A stretch of DNA of 38,565 nucleotides, taken from contig CAMHUC010000031.1 of NCBI GenBank assembly GCA_946188155.1, positions 1 through 38,565 of the forward strand, given 5' to 3'. The position numbers and the translations under genes were made by a program. The notes beneath the pieces were generated by a model. That model searched no databases, was not told the DNA's origin, and saw only the letters and a list, made by a program, of their open reading frames with translations. This document shows, piece by piece, positions 8,130 to 16,499 of this stretch (positions are counted from its first letter, which is position 1; every line of letters starts with the position of its first letter). The DNA comes from an uncultured bacterium (lineage in GTDB: Bacteria > Bacteroidota > Bacteroidia > Bacteroidales > Bacteroidaceae).

Positions 8130-10783
8130 AGAAGCTATTGTCTTTGCCACCCAATCTGGTGGATAGTTTTCACGACGTAACGGGACTGTCGCGTGAGGAA
8201 TACTTCTGCACCAACGACCCCGTGGGCCACAAGCTCGGCAGCGGGGGAGGCACCACGTGGCTGCTCGAGGAAGCCTGCAGACATGAACAGGCAACCGACT
8301 TCGACAGTTGGCTCGCCTCGGAGAAGCGCATTCTGCTGCATGCCGGAGGACAGAGCCGACGCCTGCCCGGCTACGCCCCCTCTGGCAAGATACTCACCCC
8401 GATACCCGTGTTCCGCTGGGAGCGCGGACAGCGGCTGTCGCAGGACCTGCTGAGCCTGCAGTTGCCCCTCTACGAGCAGATGATGGCCATGGCCCCCGAG
8501 GGCATCCATACGATGGTGGTCAGTGGCGACGTGCTCATCCGCACCAGTCAGCCCCTGCAGCCGCTGCCCGATGCCGACGTCGTCTGCTACGGCCTGTGGC
8601 TCGATGCCTCGGTGGCCAAGAACCACGGCGTGTTCGTCAGCAGCCGCCAGTCGCCATCGGTGCTGAAGCAGATGCTACAGAAGCCCAGCGTGCAGACACT
8701 GGCCGAGCTGCAGCACGACCACTTCTATCTGACCGACATCGGTGTGTGGCTGCTCAGCGACCGTGCCGCCCGGCTGCTTGCATGCCGCAGCAGGGGTAGG
8801 GATACTAGCCTCAGAGAATACGATCTCTATAGTGAGTTCGGTTGTGCCTTAGGCACTGAGCCCATCCTCGACGACGAGGAGCTGCGCCAGCTGCGCGTTG
8901 CCATTGTGCCGCTGGCGGGCGGGGAGTTCTACCACTTCGGCACCTCGCGGGAGATGATTTCCTCGACGCTGGCCATCCAGAACCTGGTCAACGACCAGCG
9001 TGAGATCATGCACCACGACCGCAAACCGCACCCCAGCATCTTCGTGCAGAACGCCGAAACGAAGATCGGCTTCACAGAAGAGAATAAGAATATATGGGTG
9101 GAAAACAGCTGCGTAGGGCAGCACTGGCAGCTGACCCACGACCACGTCATCACCGGTGTGCCTGAGAACGACTGGCACCTCCGGCTGGAACCCGGCGAGT
9201 GCATCGACGTGGTGCCCATCGGCGAGGCGCAGTATGCCGTGCGCCGCTACCATATCGATGACCGCTTTGCCGGCGAGGAACAGCAGCGACGGCAGTTCCC
9301 CGTGGTCAGCAGTCTCGATGAGCTGCCGGAAGCCTCGGATGCCGTCCGTCTTATCTCTGCCGAGGAAATCTCCACGGAAGCTAACCTGCGGCGACTCTTC
9401 GACCAGCGGCGTGCTTTCCGCAAGCGGAACTGGAGTGCGCTGGCCCGCAACTGGAGCCACAGCGTGTTCTATCAGCTCGACCTGGGCGATGCTGCCGCAG
9501 CCTTCCGCCGGGAGCAGATACCCCTGCCGCCACCACTCCCCGAGGGTGCACCGCTGATGACGCGCATCCACGACGCCATGTTCCGGGGCGACAGCGACGG
9601 GGCCTTCGCCTTGCTGCGCCAAGGACTGCTGACACAGAGGGACGGTTCTTTTGTGTCGGCCGACACAAAAGAACCGTCCCTCTGTGTCTACGACGACCAG
9701 ATAGTTTGGGGCCGCTCGCCGGTGCGCATCGACATCGCCGGCGGCTGGACCGACACGCCGCCCTACTGCCTGATGGAGGGCGGCAACGTGATCAACCTGG
9801 CCATCGAACTCAACGGCCAGCCGCCCATACAGGCCTACGCCCGTCCGTCGAAGGACTACCGTATCACCCTGCGCAGCATCGACCTCGGTGCCGTGGAGGT
9901 GGTGGAAACCAGCGAACAGCTGAGGGACTACATCCATGTGGGCTCGCCCTTCTCGATACCCAAGGCTGCACTGGTACTCGTAGGCTTCGGCTCCAAGGCA
10001 TCGCTCAGCGAAGAGCTGAGAGCCTTCGGCAGCGGCATCGAGCTGACGCTGCTCTCGGCCATCCCTGCCGGCAGCGGGCTGGGCACCAGCAGCATCCTTG
10101 CCGCCACCGTATTAGGGGTGCTTGGCGACTTCTGCGGACTGGGCTGGGACAAGAACGAGATAGGCCGCCGCACGCTGATGCTCGAGCAGATGCTCACCAC
10201 CGGCGGCGGCTGGCAGGACCAGTTCGGCGGCGTGCTGGGCGGCGTGAAGCTGTTGCAGACGGGTAGGGGATTCGCCCAGAGCCCGTTGGTGCGCTGGCTG
10301 CCCGCCGACTTGTGGCTGCAACCCGAATACCGGGCCTGCCACCTATTATATTATACGGGCATCACACGTACGGCGAAGAGCATACTGGCCGAAATCGTGC
10401 GGCGGATGTTCCTCAACGACAACCGCGAGCTGCGCTTGCTCCGCCAGATGAAGGAGCACACCATGCAGATGTACGAGGCCATCCAGCAGGGCGACTTCCG
10501 CCGGACGGGACTGCTCGTCAGGAAGACGTGGCAGCAGAACCAAGCCCTCGACAGCGGCACCAACCCAGTAGCCGTCGCCCGTCTGACGCAGCTTGTCGAC
10601 GACCTCTGTCTGGGCTATAAGCTGCCGGGGGCCGGTGGTGGCGGCTATCTCTACATGATAGCCAAGGACCCGGAGGCTGCCGTGCGCATCCGTCAGATAT
10701 TAGGCGATAATGCTGTCAACAAGAATGCCCGCTTCGTGGACATGACGCTCTCGACAAAGGGCCTGCAAATTAGCAGAAGCTGA
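8126..10783 (+). CDS. fkp: Bifunctional fucokinase/GDP-fucose pyrophosphorylase
   Basis: Converts L-fucose to fucose-1-phosphate (C-terminal GHMP kinase) and then to GDP-fucose (N-terminal pyrophosphorylase), supplying fucose for capsule and glycoproteins. The 885 residues resemble Bacteroides fragilis Fkp throughout. Pyrophosphorylase motif: LHAGGQSRRLPGYAPSGK at 71-88. Kinase motifs: WGRSPVRIDIAGGWTDTPP, AIPAGSGLGTSS near 647-658, and KLPGAGGGGYLYM near 832-844. The TTG start is chosen because MKKLLSLPPNLVDSFH aligns with the family N-terminus; TTGA overlaps the yfhO stop. The linker between the two halves (about residues 502-521) is encoded by a 58-bp perfect palindrome, an oddity described separately. 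Confidence 0.97.
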   Translation: MKKLLSLPPNLVDSFHDVTGLSREEYFCTNDPVGHKLGSGGGTTWLLEEACRHEQATDFDSWLASEKRILLHAGGQSRRLPGYAPSGKILTPIPVFRWERGQRLSQDLLSLQLPLYEQMMAMAPEGIHTMVVSGDVLIRTSQPLQPLPDADVVCYGLWLDASVAKNHGVFVSSRQSPSVLKQMLQKPSVQTLAELQHDHFYLTDIGVWLLSDRAARLLACRSRGRDTSLREYDLYSEFGCALGTEPILDDEELRQLRVAIVPLAGGEFYHFGTSREMISSTLAIQNLVNDQREIMHHDRKPHPSIFVQNAETKIGFTEENKNIWVENSCVGQHWQLTHDHVITGVPENDWHLRLEPGECIDVVPIGEAQYAVRRYHIDDRFAGEEQQRRQFPVVSSLDELPEASDAVRLISAEEISTEANLRRLFDQRRAFRKRNWSALARNWSHSVFYQLDLGDAAAAFRREQIPLPPPLPEGAPLMTRIHDAMFRGDSDGAFALLRQGLLTQRDGSFVSADTKEPSLCVYDDQIVWGRSPVRIDIAGGWTDTPPYCLMEGGNVINLAIELNGQPPIQAYARPSKDYRITLRSIDLGAVEVVETSEQLRDYIHVGSPFSIPKAALVLVGFGSKASLSEELRAFGSGIELTLLSAIPAGSGLGTSSILAATVLGVLGDFCGLGWDKNEIGRRTLMLEQMLTTGGGWQDQFGGVLGGVKLLQTGRGFAQSPLVRWLPADLWLQPEYRACHLLYYTGITRTAKSILAEIVRRMFLNDNRELRLLRQMKEHTMQMYEAIQQGDFRRTGLLVRKTWQQNQALDSGTNPVAVARLTQLVDDLCLGYKLPGAGGGGYLYMIAKDPEAAVRIRQILGDNAVNKNARFVDMTLSTKGLQISRS
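9631..9688. repeat. 58-bp perfect palindrome inside fkp
   Basis: Bases 9631-9659 are the exact reverse complement of 9660-9688, with no spacer. It is translated in frame (TQRDGSFVSADTKEPSLCV) between the pyrophosphorylase and kinase halves. It could extrude as a cruciform in DNA or form a 27-28-bp hairpin in mRNA. Confidence 0.98.
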
Positions 10784-10831
10784 GAAAAGTGGATAGTGAG
10801 AGACGCCACACTGCCGCCGCTCGAAACTGAC

Positions 10832-10861
10832 AAATCGAAAATCTGTAAATCGAAAATCATT
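10832..10861. repeat. 15-bp direct repeat before the GSCFA gene
   Basis: AAATCGAAAATCTGT is followed directly by AAATCGAAAATCATT, ending six bases before the GTG start. GTAAATCGAAAATC (10845-10858) recurs on the minus strand at 36773-36786 between lutA and lutB. Confidence 0.85.
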
Positions 10862-10866
10862 TTATT

Positions 10867-11694
10867 GTGGAATTCAGGACAATAGTGGATATTGAGGATC
10901 CGGGCTTTCGGATAGGGCCTTGCGAGGAGATGCTCTTCGTGGGGTCGTGCTTTGCCGACAGCATCGGGCAGCGGTTCGCCGAGGAAGGCTTCCCCGTGAC
11001 AGTCAATCCCTTCGGCACGATGTATAATCCTGCCAGCATCCTGCACACCATCGAGCGGCTGGGCGATACCACTTGTCAGACGGCTTTCCTGACGCTGGGC
11101 ACCAACCGCGTGTATCGGCTGAAGGCGACGGGCGAGATTGTGGACAACTGCCAGAGGCGGCCGCAGTCGCTCTTCACTGAGGAGCAGCTGTCGGTAGAGG
11201 AGTGTGCCTGCTATCTGCGTCGGGCCATAGCTCTGCTGCGGCAGAAGAACCCAGGCGTGCGCATCGTGCTCACCGTCAGTCCCATTCGCTACCGCAAATA
11301 TGGCTATCACGGCAGCCAGCTCTCCAAGGCCACGCTGCTGCTGGCGGTTAATCAGGTAATCTCTTACCTCTCATCTCTTACCTCTCACCTCTCTTATTTC
11401 CCAGCCTACGAGCTCGTCTGCGACGAGCTGCGCGACTACCGCTTCTACGCTCCCGATATGCTGCACCCCTCGGCCCAGGCCGTTGACTACATCTGGGAGC
11501 GGCTCGTTGAGGCCTACTTCTCGCCTGAGGCCAAGACCTTCCTCGACGAGTGGCGCCCCGTGCGCCAGGCCTTAGGCCATAAGCCCTTCAATGCCGGCTC
11601 CCCGGAATATCTCCGCTTCATGGAGCAGACACGCTCCCGGCTGAGTGTACTTCAGCGAAAATACCCCTCACTTAAAGTCGATGAAAAACTTTAA
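10867..11694 (+). CDS. GSCFA domain protein
   Basis: A 275-residue protein with the name-giving motif: LFVGSCFADSIGQRF near residues 19-33, then NPFGTMYNPASI. The GSCFA family is related to SGNH-type hydrolases; the exact substrate is not established. The later ELRDYRFYAPDMLHPSAQAVDYIWERL carries conserved Asp and His consistent with such a fold. A GTG at 10867 is chosen as start because it gives MEFRTIVDIE, the usual N-terminus, and no ATG is near. Residues about 165-177 (ISYLSSLTSHLSY) are encoded by a CCTCTCA/TCTCTTA heptad array inserted just before the conserved YFPAYELV. It is in line with fkp and murF-alr. Confidence 0.9.
   Translation: MEFRTIVDIEDPGFRIGPCEEMLFVGSCFADSIGQRFAEEGFPVTVNPFGTMYNPASILHTIERLGDTTCQTAFLTLGTNRVYRLKATGEIVDNCQRRPQSLFTEEQLSVEECACYLRRAIALLRQKNPGVRIVLTVSPIRYRKYGYHGSQLSKATLLLAVNQVISYLSSLTSHLSYFPAYELVCDELRDYRFYAPDMLHPSAQAVDYIWERLVEAYFSPEAKTFLDEWRPVRQALGHKPFNAGSPEYLRFMEQTRSRLSVLQRKYPSLKVDEKL
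11360..11394. repeat. Heptad array inside the GSCFA gene
   Basis: Five units: TCTCTTA, CCTCTCA, TCTCTTA, CCTCTCA, CCTCTCT. It is preceded by CAGGTAATC at 11353-11361, resembling the CAGGGTAATCA found beside two other heptad arrays. Confidence 0.92.
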
Positions 11695-11722
11695 ACAGTA
11701 TATAAAGTAATATTTTGTGATG

Positions 11723-14212
11723 ATGAATACATATACCATAGAAAAGATTGCTACGCTCATCGGAGCACGGCGCTTCGGAACAGCCGAGGCCCGTATTGGC
11801 TGGCTGTTGACAGACAGCCGCTCGCTCTGTTTCCCGGAAGAGACACTCTTCTTCGCACTCAAGTCACAGCGTAACGACGGCCACCGCTATATCGCTGACC
11901 TCTATCGCCGTGGCGTACGCAATTTCGTGGTCGACCACCTGCCGGAACGCCAGGAGGCCGATGCCAACTACCTGAAGGTGCCCTCGGTGCTGGCAGCCCT
12001 GCAGCGACTGGCCGAAAGGCATCGCGACGAGTTCAGCATACCCGTGGTGGGCATCACCGGCTCCAACGGCAAGACGATGGTCAAGGAGTGGCTCTACCAG
12101 CTGCTGCTGCCCTCGCAGCGCATCGTGCGCTCGCCTCGCAGCTACAACTCGCAGATTGGCGTGCCCCTCTCCGTGTGGCTGCTCAACGAGCAGACGGAGG
12201 TGGGCATCTTCGAGGCCGGCATCAGTCAGCCGGGAGAGATGTACGCCCTGCGCGACATCATACAGCCCACCGTCGGCGTGCTCACCAGTCTGGGGGCTGC
12301 CCACCAGGAGAACTTCCGCTCGATGGAGGAGAAGTGCATGGAGAAGCTTCAGCTGATGCACGACACCAAGGCCGTGGTCTACTGTTCCGACAACGACATC
12401 GTCAGCCGCTGCATCCGCCGGATGCAATACAAGGGGGAGAAAATCTCCTGGTCTACCTGCGACGAGCAGGCAGCCCTCTTCGTTAAGAATGAAGAATTCG
12501 CTCTTCACTCTTCACTCGTCACATACGTCTGGCAGGGCCAGGAGTACAGCTTCGAGATACCATTCGTCGACGAGGCCAGCATCGAAAATGCCATCACCTG
12601 TGCCGCCGTGGCCCTCTATCTGGGGCTCACGCCGCAGCAGCTCGCCGAGCGCATGCCGTTGCTGGAGCCCGTGGCCATGCGCCTGGAGGTGAAAGAGGGT
12701 CAGCGGGGCTGCATCCTCATCAACGACTCCTATAACTCGGACATCAACTCGCTCGACATCGCCCTCGACTTTATGAGCCGTCGTGCGGATAATTGTCAAT
12801 TGTCAATTGTCAATTCTCAATTAAAGAAGACCCTCATTCTGAGCGACATCTTCCAAAGCGGTGTCGCCCCTGAAGACCTCTATGCACAGGTCAGCGACCT
12901 GGCCGTGAAGCGCGGCATAGAGAAGTTCGTAGGCATAGGTCCGCAGATATCGGCTCAGGCCGACAAGATACGCATCGCCGACAAGCGCTTCTTCGCCGAC
13001 GTGCAGCACTTCCTGGCCAGCGACACCTTCAGCAGCCTGCGCTCAGAGCTCATCCTGCTCAAGGGAGCCCGCAGTTTCGGCTTCGACCAGATTACGGAAC
13101 AGCTGGAGCAGAAGGTGCATGAGACCATCCTCGAGGTGAACCTCAACGCGCTGGTAGCCAACCTGAACTACTACCGCTCCTTCCTGAAGCCCGAGACGAA
13201 GATGGTCTGCATGATTAAGGCCGATGCCTACGGGGCGGGAGCCGTGGAGGTGGCCAAGACGCTGCAGGACCACCGCGTGGACTACCTCGCCGTGGCCGTG
13301 GCCGACGAGGGTGTCACGCTGCGTAAAGCCGGCATCACGGCCAACATCATGGTGATGAATCCAGAGATGACGGCCTTCAAGACCATGTTCGACTACGACC
13401 TGGAGCCTGAGGTGTACTCCTTCCGACTGCTCGATGCCCTCGTTAAGGCCGCCCGCAAGGAGGGTATCACTGGATGGCCTGTACACATCAAGCTCGACAC
13501 TGGCATGCACCGCCTGGGCTTTGACCCGGAGAAGGACATCGACGAACTCATCGACCGTCTCCGCCATCAGCAGGCCATCATTCCGCGCTCGGTGTTCTCA
13601 CACTTCGTGGGCTCCGACAGCGACGACTTCGACGCTTTCTCAGCCCTGCAGTTCTCGCGCTTCGACACTGCCAGCCAGAAGCTGCAGGCTGCCTTCAGTC
13701 ATAAGATTCTGCGGCATATAGACAACTCCGCCGGTATCGAGCACTTCCCTGAGCGACAGATGGACATGTGTCGTCTGGGGCTGGGACTCTATGGCGTAGA
13801 TCCTCGCGACAACCGCATCCTTCATACTGTCAGTACCCTCAAGACCACCATCCTGCAGATGCGGCAGGTGAAGGCTGGCGAGACGGTGGGCTACAGCCGC
13901 AAGGGGAAGATAGAGCGCGACTCCGTTATCGCTGCTATCCCCATCGGCTATGCCGACGGGCTGGACCGCCATCTGGGCAATCGTCATGGCTACTGTCTGG
14001 TGAATGGTCAGCAGGCGCAGTATGTGGGTAACATCTGCATGGACGTGGCCTTGATCGACGTCACCGGCATCGACTGCCGCGAGGGCGACAAGGTGGAAAT
14101 CTTCGGCGAACATCTGCCCGTGACAACGCTCAGCGACACACTGGAGACTATCCCCTATGAGGTGCTCACGGGAGTCAGCAACCGTGTAAAGCGTGTCTAT
14201 TACCAGGATTAA
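11723..14212 (+). CDS. murF-alr: MurF-alanine racemase fusion
   Basis: The N-terminal half is UDP-MurNAc-tripeptide:D-Ala-D-Ala ligase: GITGSNGKTMVKEW near 111-124 is the ATP loop, followed by RSPRSYNSQIGVPLS and later INDSYNSDINS. The C-terminal half is PLP-dependent alanine racemase: MIKADAYGAG with the PLP lysine at about residue 499, HRLGF, and YVGNICMDVALIDVTG near the end. The 829-residue fusion is typical of Bacteroidetes. The third of three possible starts (GTG 11717, ATG 11720, ATG 11723) gives MNTYTIEKIATLIGAR, the family N-terminus. Two heptad arrays are translated in the MurF part (12501-12521 and 12792-12819), the second giving NCQLSIVNSQL. It makes D-Ala and attaches D-Ala-D-Ala in the cytoplasm. 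The penicillin-binding gene follows directly. Confidence 0.96.
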   Translation: MNTYTIEKIATLIGARRFGTAEARIGWLLTDSRSLCFPEETLFFALKSQRNDGHRYIADLYRRGVRNFVVDHLPERQEADANYLKVPSVLAALQRLAERHRDEFSIPVVGITGSNGKTMVKEWLYQLLLPSQRIVRSPRSYNSQIGVPLSVWLLNEQTEVGIFEAGISQPGEMYALRDIIQPTVGVLTSLGAAHQENFRSMEEKCMEKLQLMHDTKAVVYCSDNDIVSRCIRRMQYKGEKISWSTCDEQAALFVKNEEFALHSSLVTYVWQGQEYSFEIPFVDEASIENAITCAAVALYLGLTPQQLAERMPLLEPVAMRLEVKEGQRGCILINDSYNSDINSLDIALDFMSRRADNCQLSIVNSQLKKTLILSDIFQSGVAPEDLYAQVSDLAVKRGIEKFVGIGPQISAQADKIRIADKRFFADVQHFLASDTFSSLRSELILLKGARSFGFDQITEQLEQKVHETILEVNLNALVANLNYYRSFLKPETKMVCMIKADAYGAGAVEVAKTLQDHRVDYLAVAVADEGVTLRKAGITANIMVMNPEMTAFKTMFDYDLEPEVYSFRLLDALVKAARKEGITGWPVHIKLDTGMHRLGFDPEKDIDELIDRLRHQQAIIPRSVFSHFVGSDSDDFDAFSALQFSRFDTASQKLQAAFSHKILRHIDNSAGIEHFPERQMDMCRLGLGLYGVDPRDNRILHTVSTLKTTILQMRQVKAGETVGYSRKGKIERDSVIAAIPIGYADGLDRHLGNRHGYCLVNGQQAQYVGNICMDVALIDVTGIDCREGDKVEIFGEHLPVTTLSDTLETIPYEVLTGVSNRVKRVYYQD
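12501..12521. repeat. CTCTTCA heptads in murF-alr
   Basis: Three units (CTCTTCA twice, then CTCGTCA) translated as part of FALHSSLV. They are preceded by GAATGAAGAATTC at 12487-12499, which resembles an inverted heptad of the ATTCTTC type. Confidence 0.85.
12792..12819. repeat. ATTGTCA heptads in murF-alr
   Basis: Four units (ATTGTCA three times, then ATTCTCA), translated NCQLSIVNSQ at about residues 356-366, between conserved MurF blocks. The same heptad on the coding strand is present in mtnN. Confidence 0.95.
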
Positions 14213-14215
14213 GTG

Positions 14216-15325
14216 ATGAAAAGACTGTTCTATGCAACTGTGCTGTGGCTGGTAATACTGCCAGCTGCGGCACAAGGGTTGCCTACTGATGGCCCGTTGA
14301 CCCTCCGCCCCTTGCTTCAGCAGCTGGGCGAGCGGCTGCTCAGGGGCAAGACGGGCAGCATCGTGGCCATCAACCCAGCCAAAGGCGAGATACTCTGTCT
14401 GGCTACCAATACTCCCAGCGGTCCCGACGTGCGCCAGGCCATCGGCAAGCCTCAGGCACCGGGATCCACCTTCAAGACAGCCCAGGCCCTGGCGATGCTC
14501 TCCGAGGGCTTCGTCACCCCGGAGACTACTGTAGAATGCAATAGCGGCATCACCGACGGTTCCATCAAGGTGGGCTGTCATAAGCATCGCTCACCCCTTA
14601 ATCTGAAGGATGCCCTGGCGCATAGCTGTAACACCTGGTTCATACTCAACTTCGGCTCGATGATAAATGACGAGTTTATGTATGAGTCGCGCCGAGAGGC
14701 TATCACCACCTGGCGCTCGTACATGCAGTCGATGGGGCTCGGAGGCCCTATGCACATCGACATCAAGGGTGAGGAGGGAGGCCTGCTGGCAGGTGCCGAC
14801 TATCTGGACCGTCGCTACAAGGACGGCTGGGACGGCAAGACCATCTGGTGGGCAGGCATGGGGCAGGGTGACGTCACCTGCACCCCCTTGCAGCTCTGCA
14901 ACCTGGCCGTCACCATCGCCAACCGTGGGTGGTACTACGTGCCTCATATCCACAAGAATACCCAGAATCAGCGCTATCTGACCAAACGTCAGACTAAGGT
15001 GGCCAAGGATGCTTATGGACCAGTCGTCGAGGGTATGCGTCTGGCCGTGGAGAAGGGCACTGCCACGGGCATCCGTGCCTGTTACCCCATCTGTGGCAAG
15101 ACGGGCACCATCGAGAATCCCGGTGCCGACCACTCCGCCTTCATTGGCTTTGCCCCGATGAACAGTCCGAGGATAGCCGTCAGCGTCTATGTGGAACATG
15201 GTGGCTTCGGCGCAGACCTGGCCGCTCCGATGGCAGCGCTTATCATTGAGGAATACCTAAAGGGTAAGCTTTCTGCACAGAGCGAAGCCAGGGCTAAGCG
15301 TATAGAAGATAAGAAGTGTAAATAG
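14216..15325 (+). CDS. Small secreted penicillin-binding transpeptidase
   Basis: A 369-residue protein with an N-terminal signal (KRLFYATVLWLVILPAAAQG) followed almost at once by a transpeptidase domain. The three active-site motifs are visible: S84-x-x-K87 in PGSTFK, S137-C-N139 in AHSCNTW, and K295-T-G in CGKTGTIENP. The neighbourhood is that of PBP2/FtsI-like enzymes, but the usual N-terminal dimerisation domain of about 200 residues is missing, so it is much shorter than a normal class B protein. It may cross-link peptidoglycan or act as a sensor or carboxypeptidase. It starts at the ATG four bases after the murF-alr stop (a GTG at 14213 is the alternative), making one operon. It ends 7 bases from convergent mrp. 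Confidence 0.88.
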   Translation: MKRLFYATVLWLVILPAAAQGLPTDGPLTLRPLLQQLGERLLRGKTGSIVAINPAKGEILCLATNTPSGPDVRQAIGKPQAPGSTFKTAQALAMLSEGFVTPETTVECNSGITDGSIKVGCHKHRSPLNLKDALAHSCNTWFILNFGSMINDEFMYESRREAITTWRSYMQSMGLGGPMHIDIKGEEGGLLAGADYLDRRYKDGWDGKTIWWAGMGQGDVTCTPLQLCNLAVTIANRGWYYVPHIHKNTQNQRYLTKRQTKVAKDAYGPVVEGMRLAVEKGTATGIRACYPICGKTGTIENPGADHSAFIGFAPMNSPRIAVSVYVEHGGFGADLAAPMAALIIEEYLKGKLSAQSEARAKRIEDKKCK

Positions 15326-15332
15326 GAATTGT

Positions 15333-16451
15333 CTATTTCATTCCTACGATTTTCGTCTTGGGCTTTTCCTTGTTGCGGCGGTTGACGACGGTCACTACGG
15401 CCTGTGCCAGATTGATGAAGGCCAGGCCGGTGGCGGTGTCGCTGCTCAGGGCGGCGGGGGTGCCGGCATCGCCGTTGTCGCAGATGCTCTGCACAAGGGG
15501 GATCTGCGCCAGCAGGGGCACCTGCATCTCCTCGGCGAGCTGCTTGCAGCCCTCGCGGCCGAAGATGAAATACTTGTTCTCAGGCAGTTCGGCAGGGGTG
15601 AACCAGGCCATGTTCTCGATGAGACCGAGGATGGGCACGTTCACCTTGTCGTTGCGGTACATGTCGATGCCCTTGCGTGCATCGGCCAGGGCCACCTGCT
15701 GGGGCGTCGAGACGATGATGGCTCCCGTGATGGGGAGCGTCTGCAGCAGGGTCAGGTGGATGTCGCTGGTTCCGGGAGGGGTGTCGAGGATGAAGTAGTC
15801 GAGCTCGCCCCAGTCGGCATCGGCGATGAGCTGCTTCAGGGCACTCGTGGCCATGCCGCCGCGCCAGAGGGTGGCGGTGGTAGGAGATACGAAGAAGCCT
15901 ATCGAGAGCAGCTTGACGCCGTACTGCTCGATGGGCAGGATGAGGTCGCGGTCGTCTTTGTGGACGGCGTAGGGTTTCTCGTCCTCCACGTTGAACATCT
16001 TGGGCATCGAGGGGCCGAAGATGTCGGTGTCGAGCAGTCCCACCTTGTAGCCTAAGCGTGCCAGGGCGATGGCCAGGTTGGCAGCGACGGTGCTCTTGCC
16101 TACGCCGCCCTTGCCGCTGCTCACGGCGATGATGTTCTTCACGCCGGGGAGCATCTGTCCCACTTCGGGACGGGGCTTCGACTTGAACTCGGTCTCGATG
16201 GTCACCTCCACGTCCTTGCCACAGTGGTACTTGATGGCGGCCTCGGCGGCCTTGACGGTGGACTTCAGGAATGGGTCGGTGTCGCGCGGGAACTCCAGCA
16301 CCACTTTCACCCGCCAGGGCTCCCCCTCGCTCTGAGGGGCGGCCACGGCAGGGGTGTCGGCCACCATCTGGCTCTCTACGAGGCTCTTCTTCGTGCCGGC
16401 GTAGGTGACGGTGGCCAGTGCATCCATGATCAGTTTGGGATATAGAGTCAT
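15333..16451 (-). CDS. mrp: Mrp/NBP35-family ATPase, Fe-S cluster carrier
   Basis: A cytoplasmic P-loop protein of the Mrp/ApbC group, expected to transfer Fe-S clusters to target proteins. The N-terminal part (residues 1-90) is a MIP18/DUF59-like domain. The deviant Walker A SSGKGGVGKS is at 111-120, then GLLDTDIFGPSMPKMF and DTPPGTSDIHLTLLQ. The CxxC pair that binds the cluster in many homologues is absent; the corresponding stretch is ENMAWFTPAELPENKYFIFG. I recall this variant from other Bacteroidetes, so it is a lineage trait and not damage. It is last in the minus-strand group ilvE-trmB-LRR gene-mrp, 48 bases after the LRR gene, with an 8-bp repeat array in the gap. Confidence 0.92.
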   Translation of the reverse strand: MTLYPKLIMDALATVTYAGTKKSLVESQMVADTPAVAAPQSEGEPWRVKVVLEFPRDTDPFLKSTVKAAEAAIKYHCGKDVEVTIETEFKSKPRPEVGQMLPGVKNIIAVSSGKGGVGKSTVAANLAIALARLGYKVGLLDTDIFGPSMPKMFNVEDEKPYAVHKDDRDLILPIEQYGVKLLSIGFFVSPTTATLWRGGMATSALKQLIADADWGELDYFILDTPPGTSDIHLTLLQTLPITGAIIVSTPQQVALADARKGIDMYRNDKVNVPILGLIENMAWFTPAELPENKYFIFGREGCKQLAEEMQVPLLAQIPLVQSICDNGDAGTPAALSSDTATGLAFINLAQAVVTVVNRRNKEKPKTKIVGMK

Positions 16452-16461
16452 TATTTTCCTT

Positions 16462-16493
16462 TCGTTATGTCGTTATATCGTTATATCGTTATT
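16462..16493. repeat. 8-bp tandem repeat before mrp
   Basis: Four units of TCGTTATA type (TCGTTATG, TCGTTATA twice, TCGTTATT). It fills the gap between the LRR gene and mrp and places TAACGA repeats in the mrp leader, as also happens before the GNAT gene at 32433. Confidence 0.9.
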
Positions 16494-16499
16494 ACGCTT

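Noticed and set aside
15333..16451. Damaged mrp because the CxxC motif is missing
   Set aside because: The frame is intact and the replacing stretch is one I recall from other Bacteroidetes, so it is probably a normal lineage variant.
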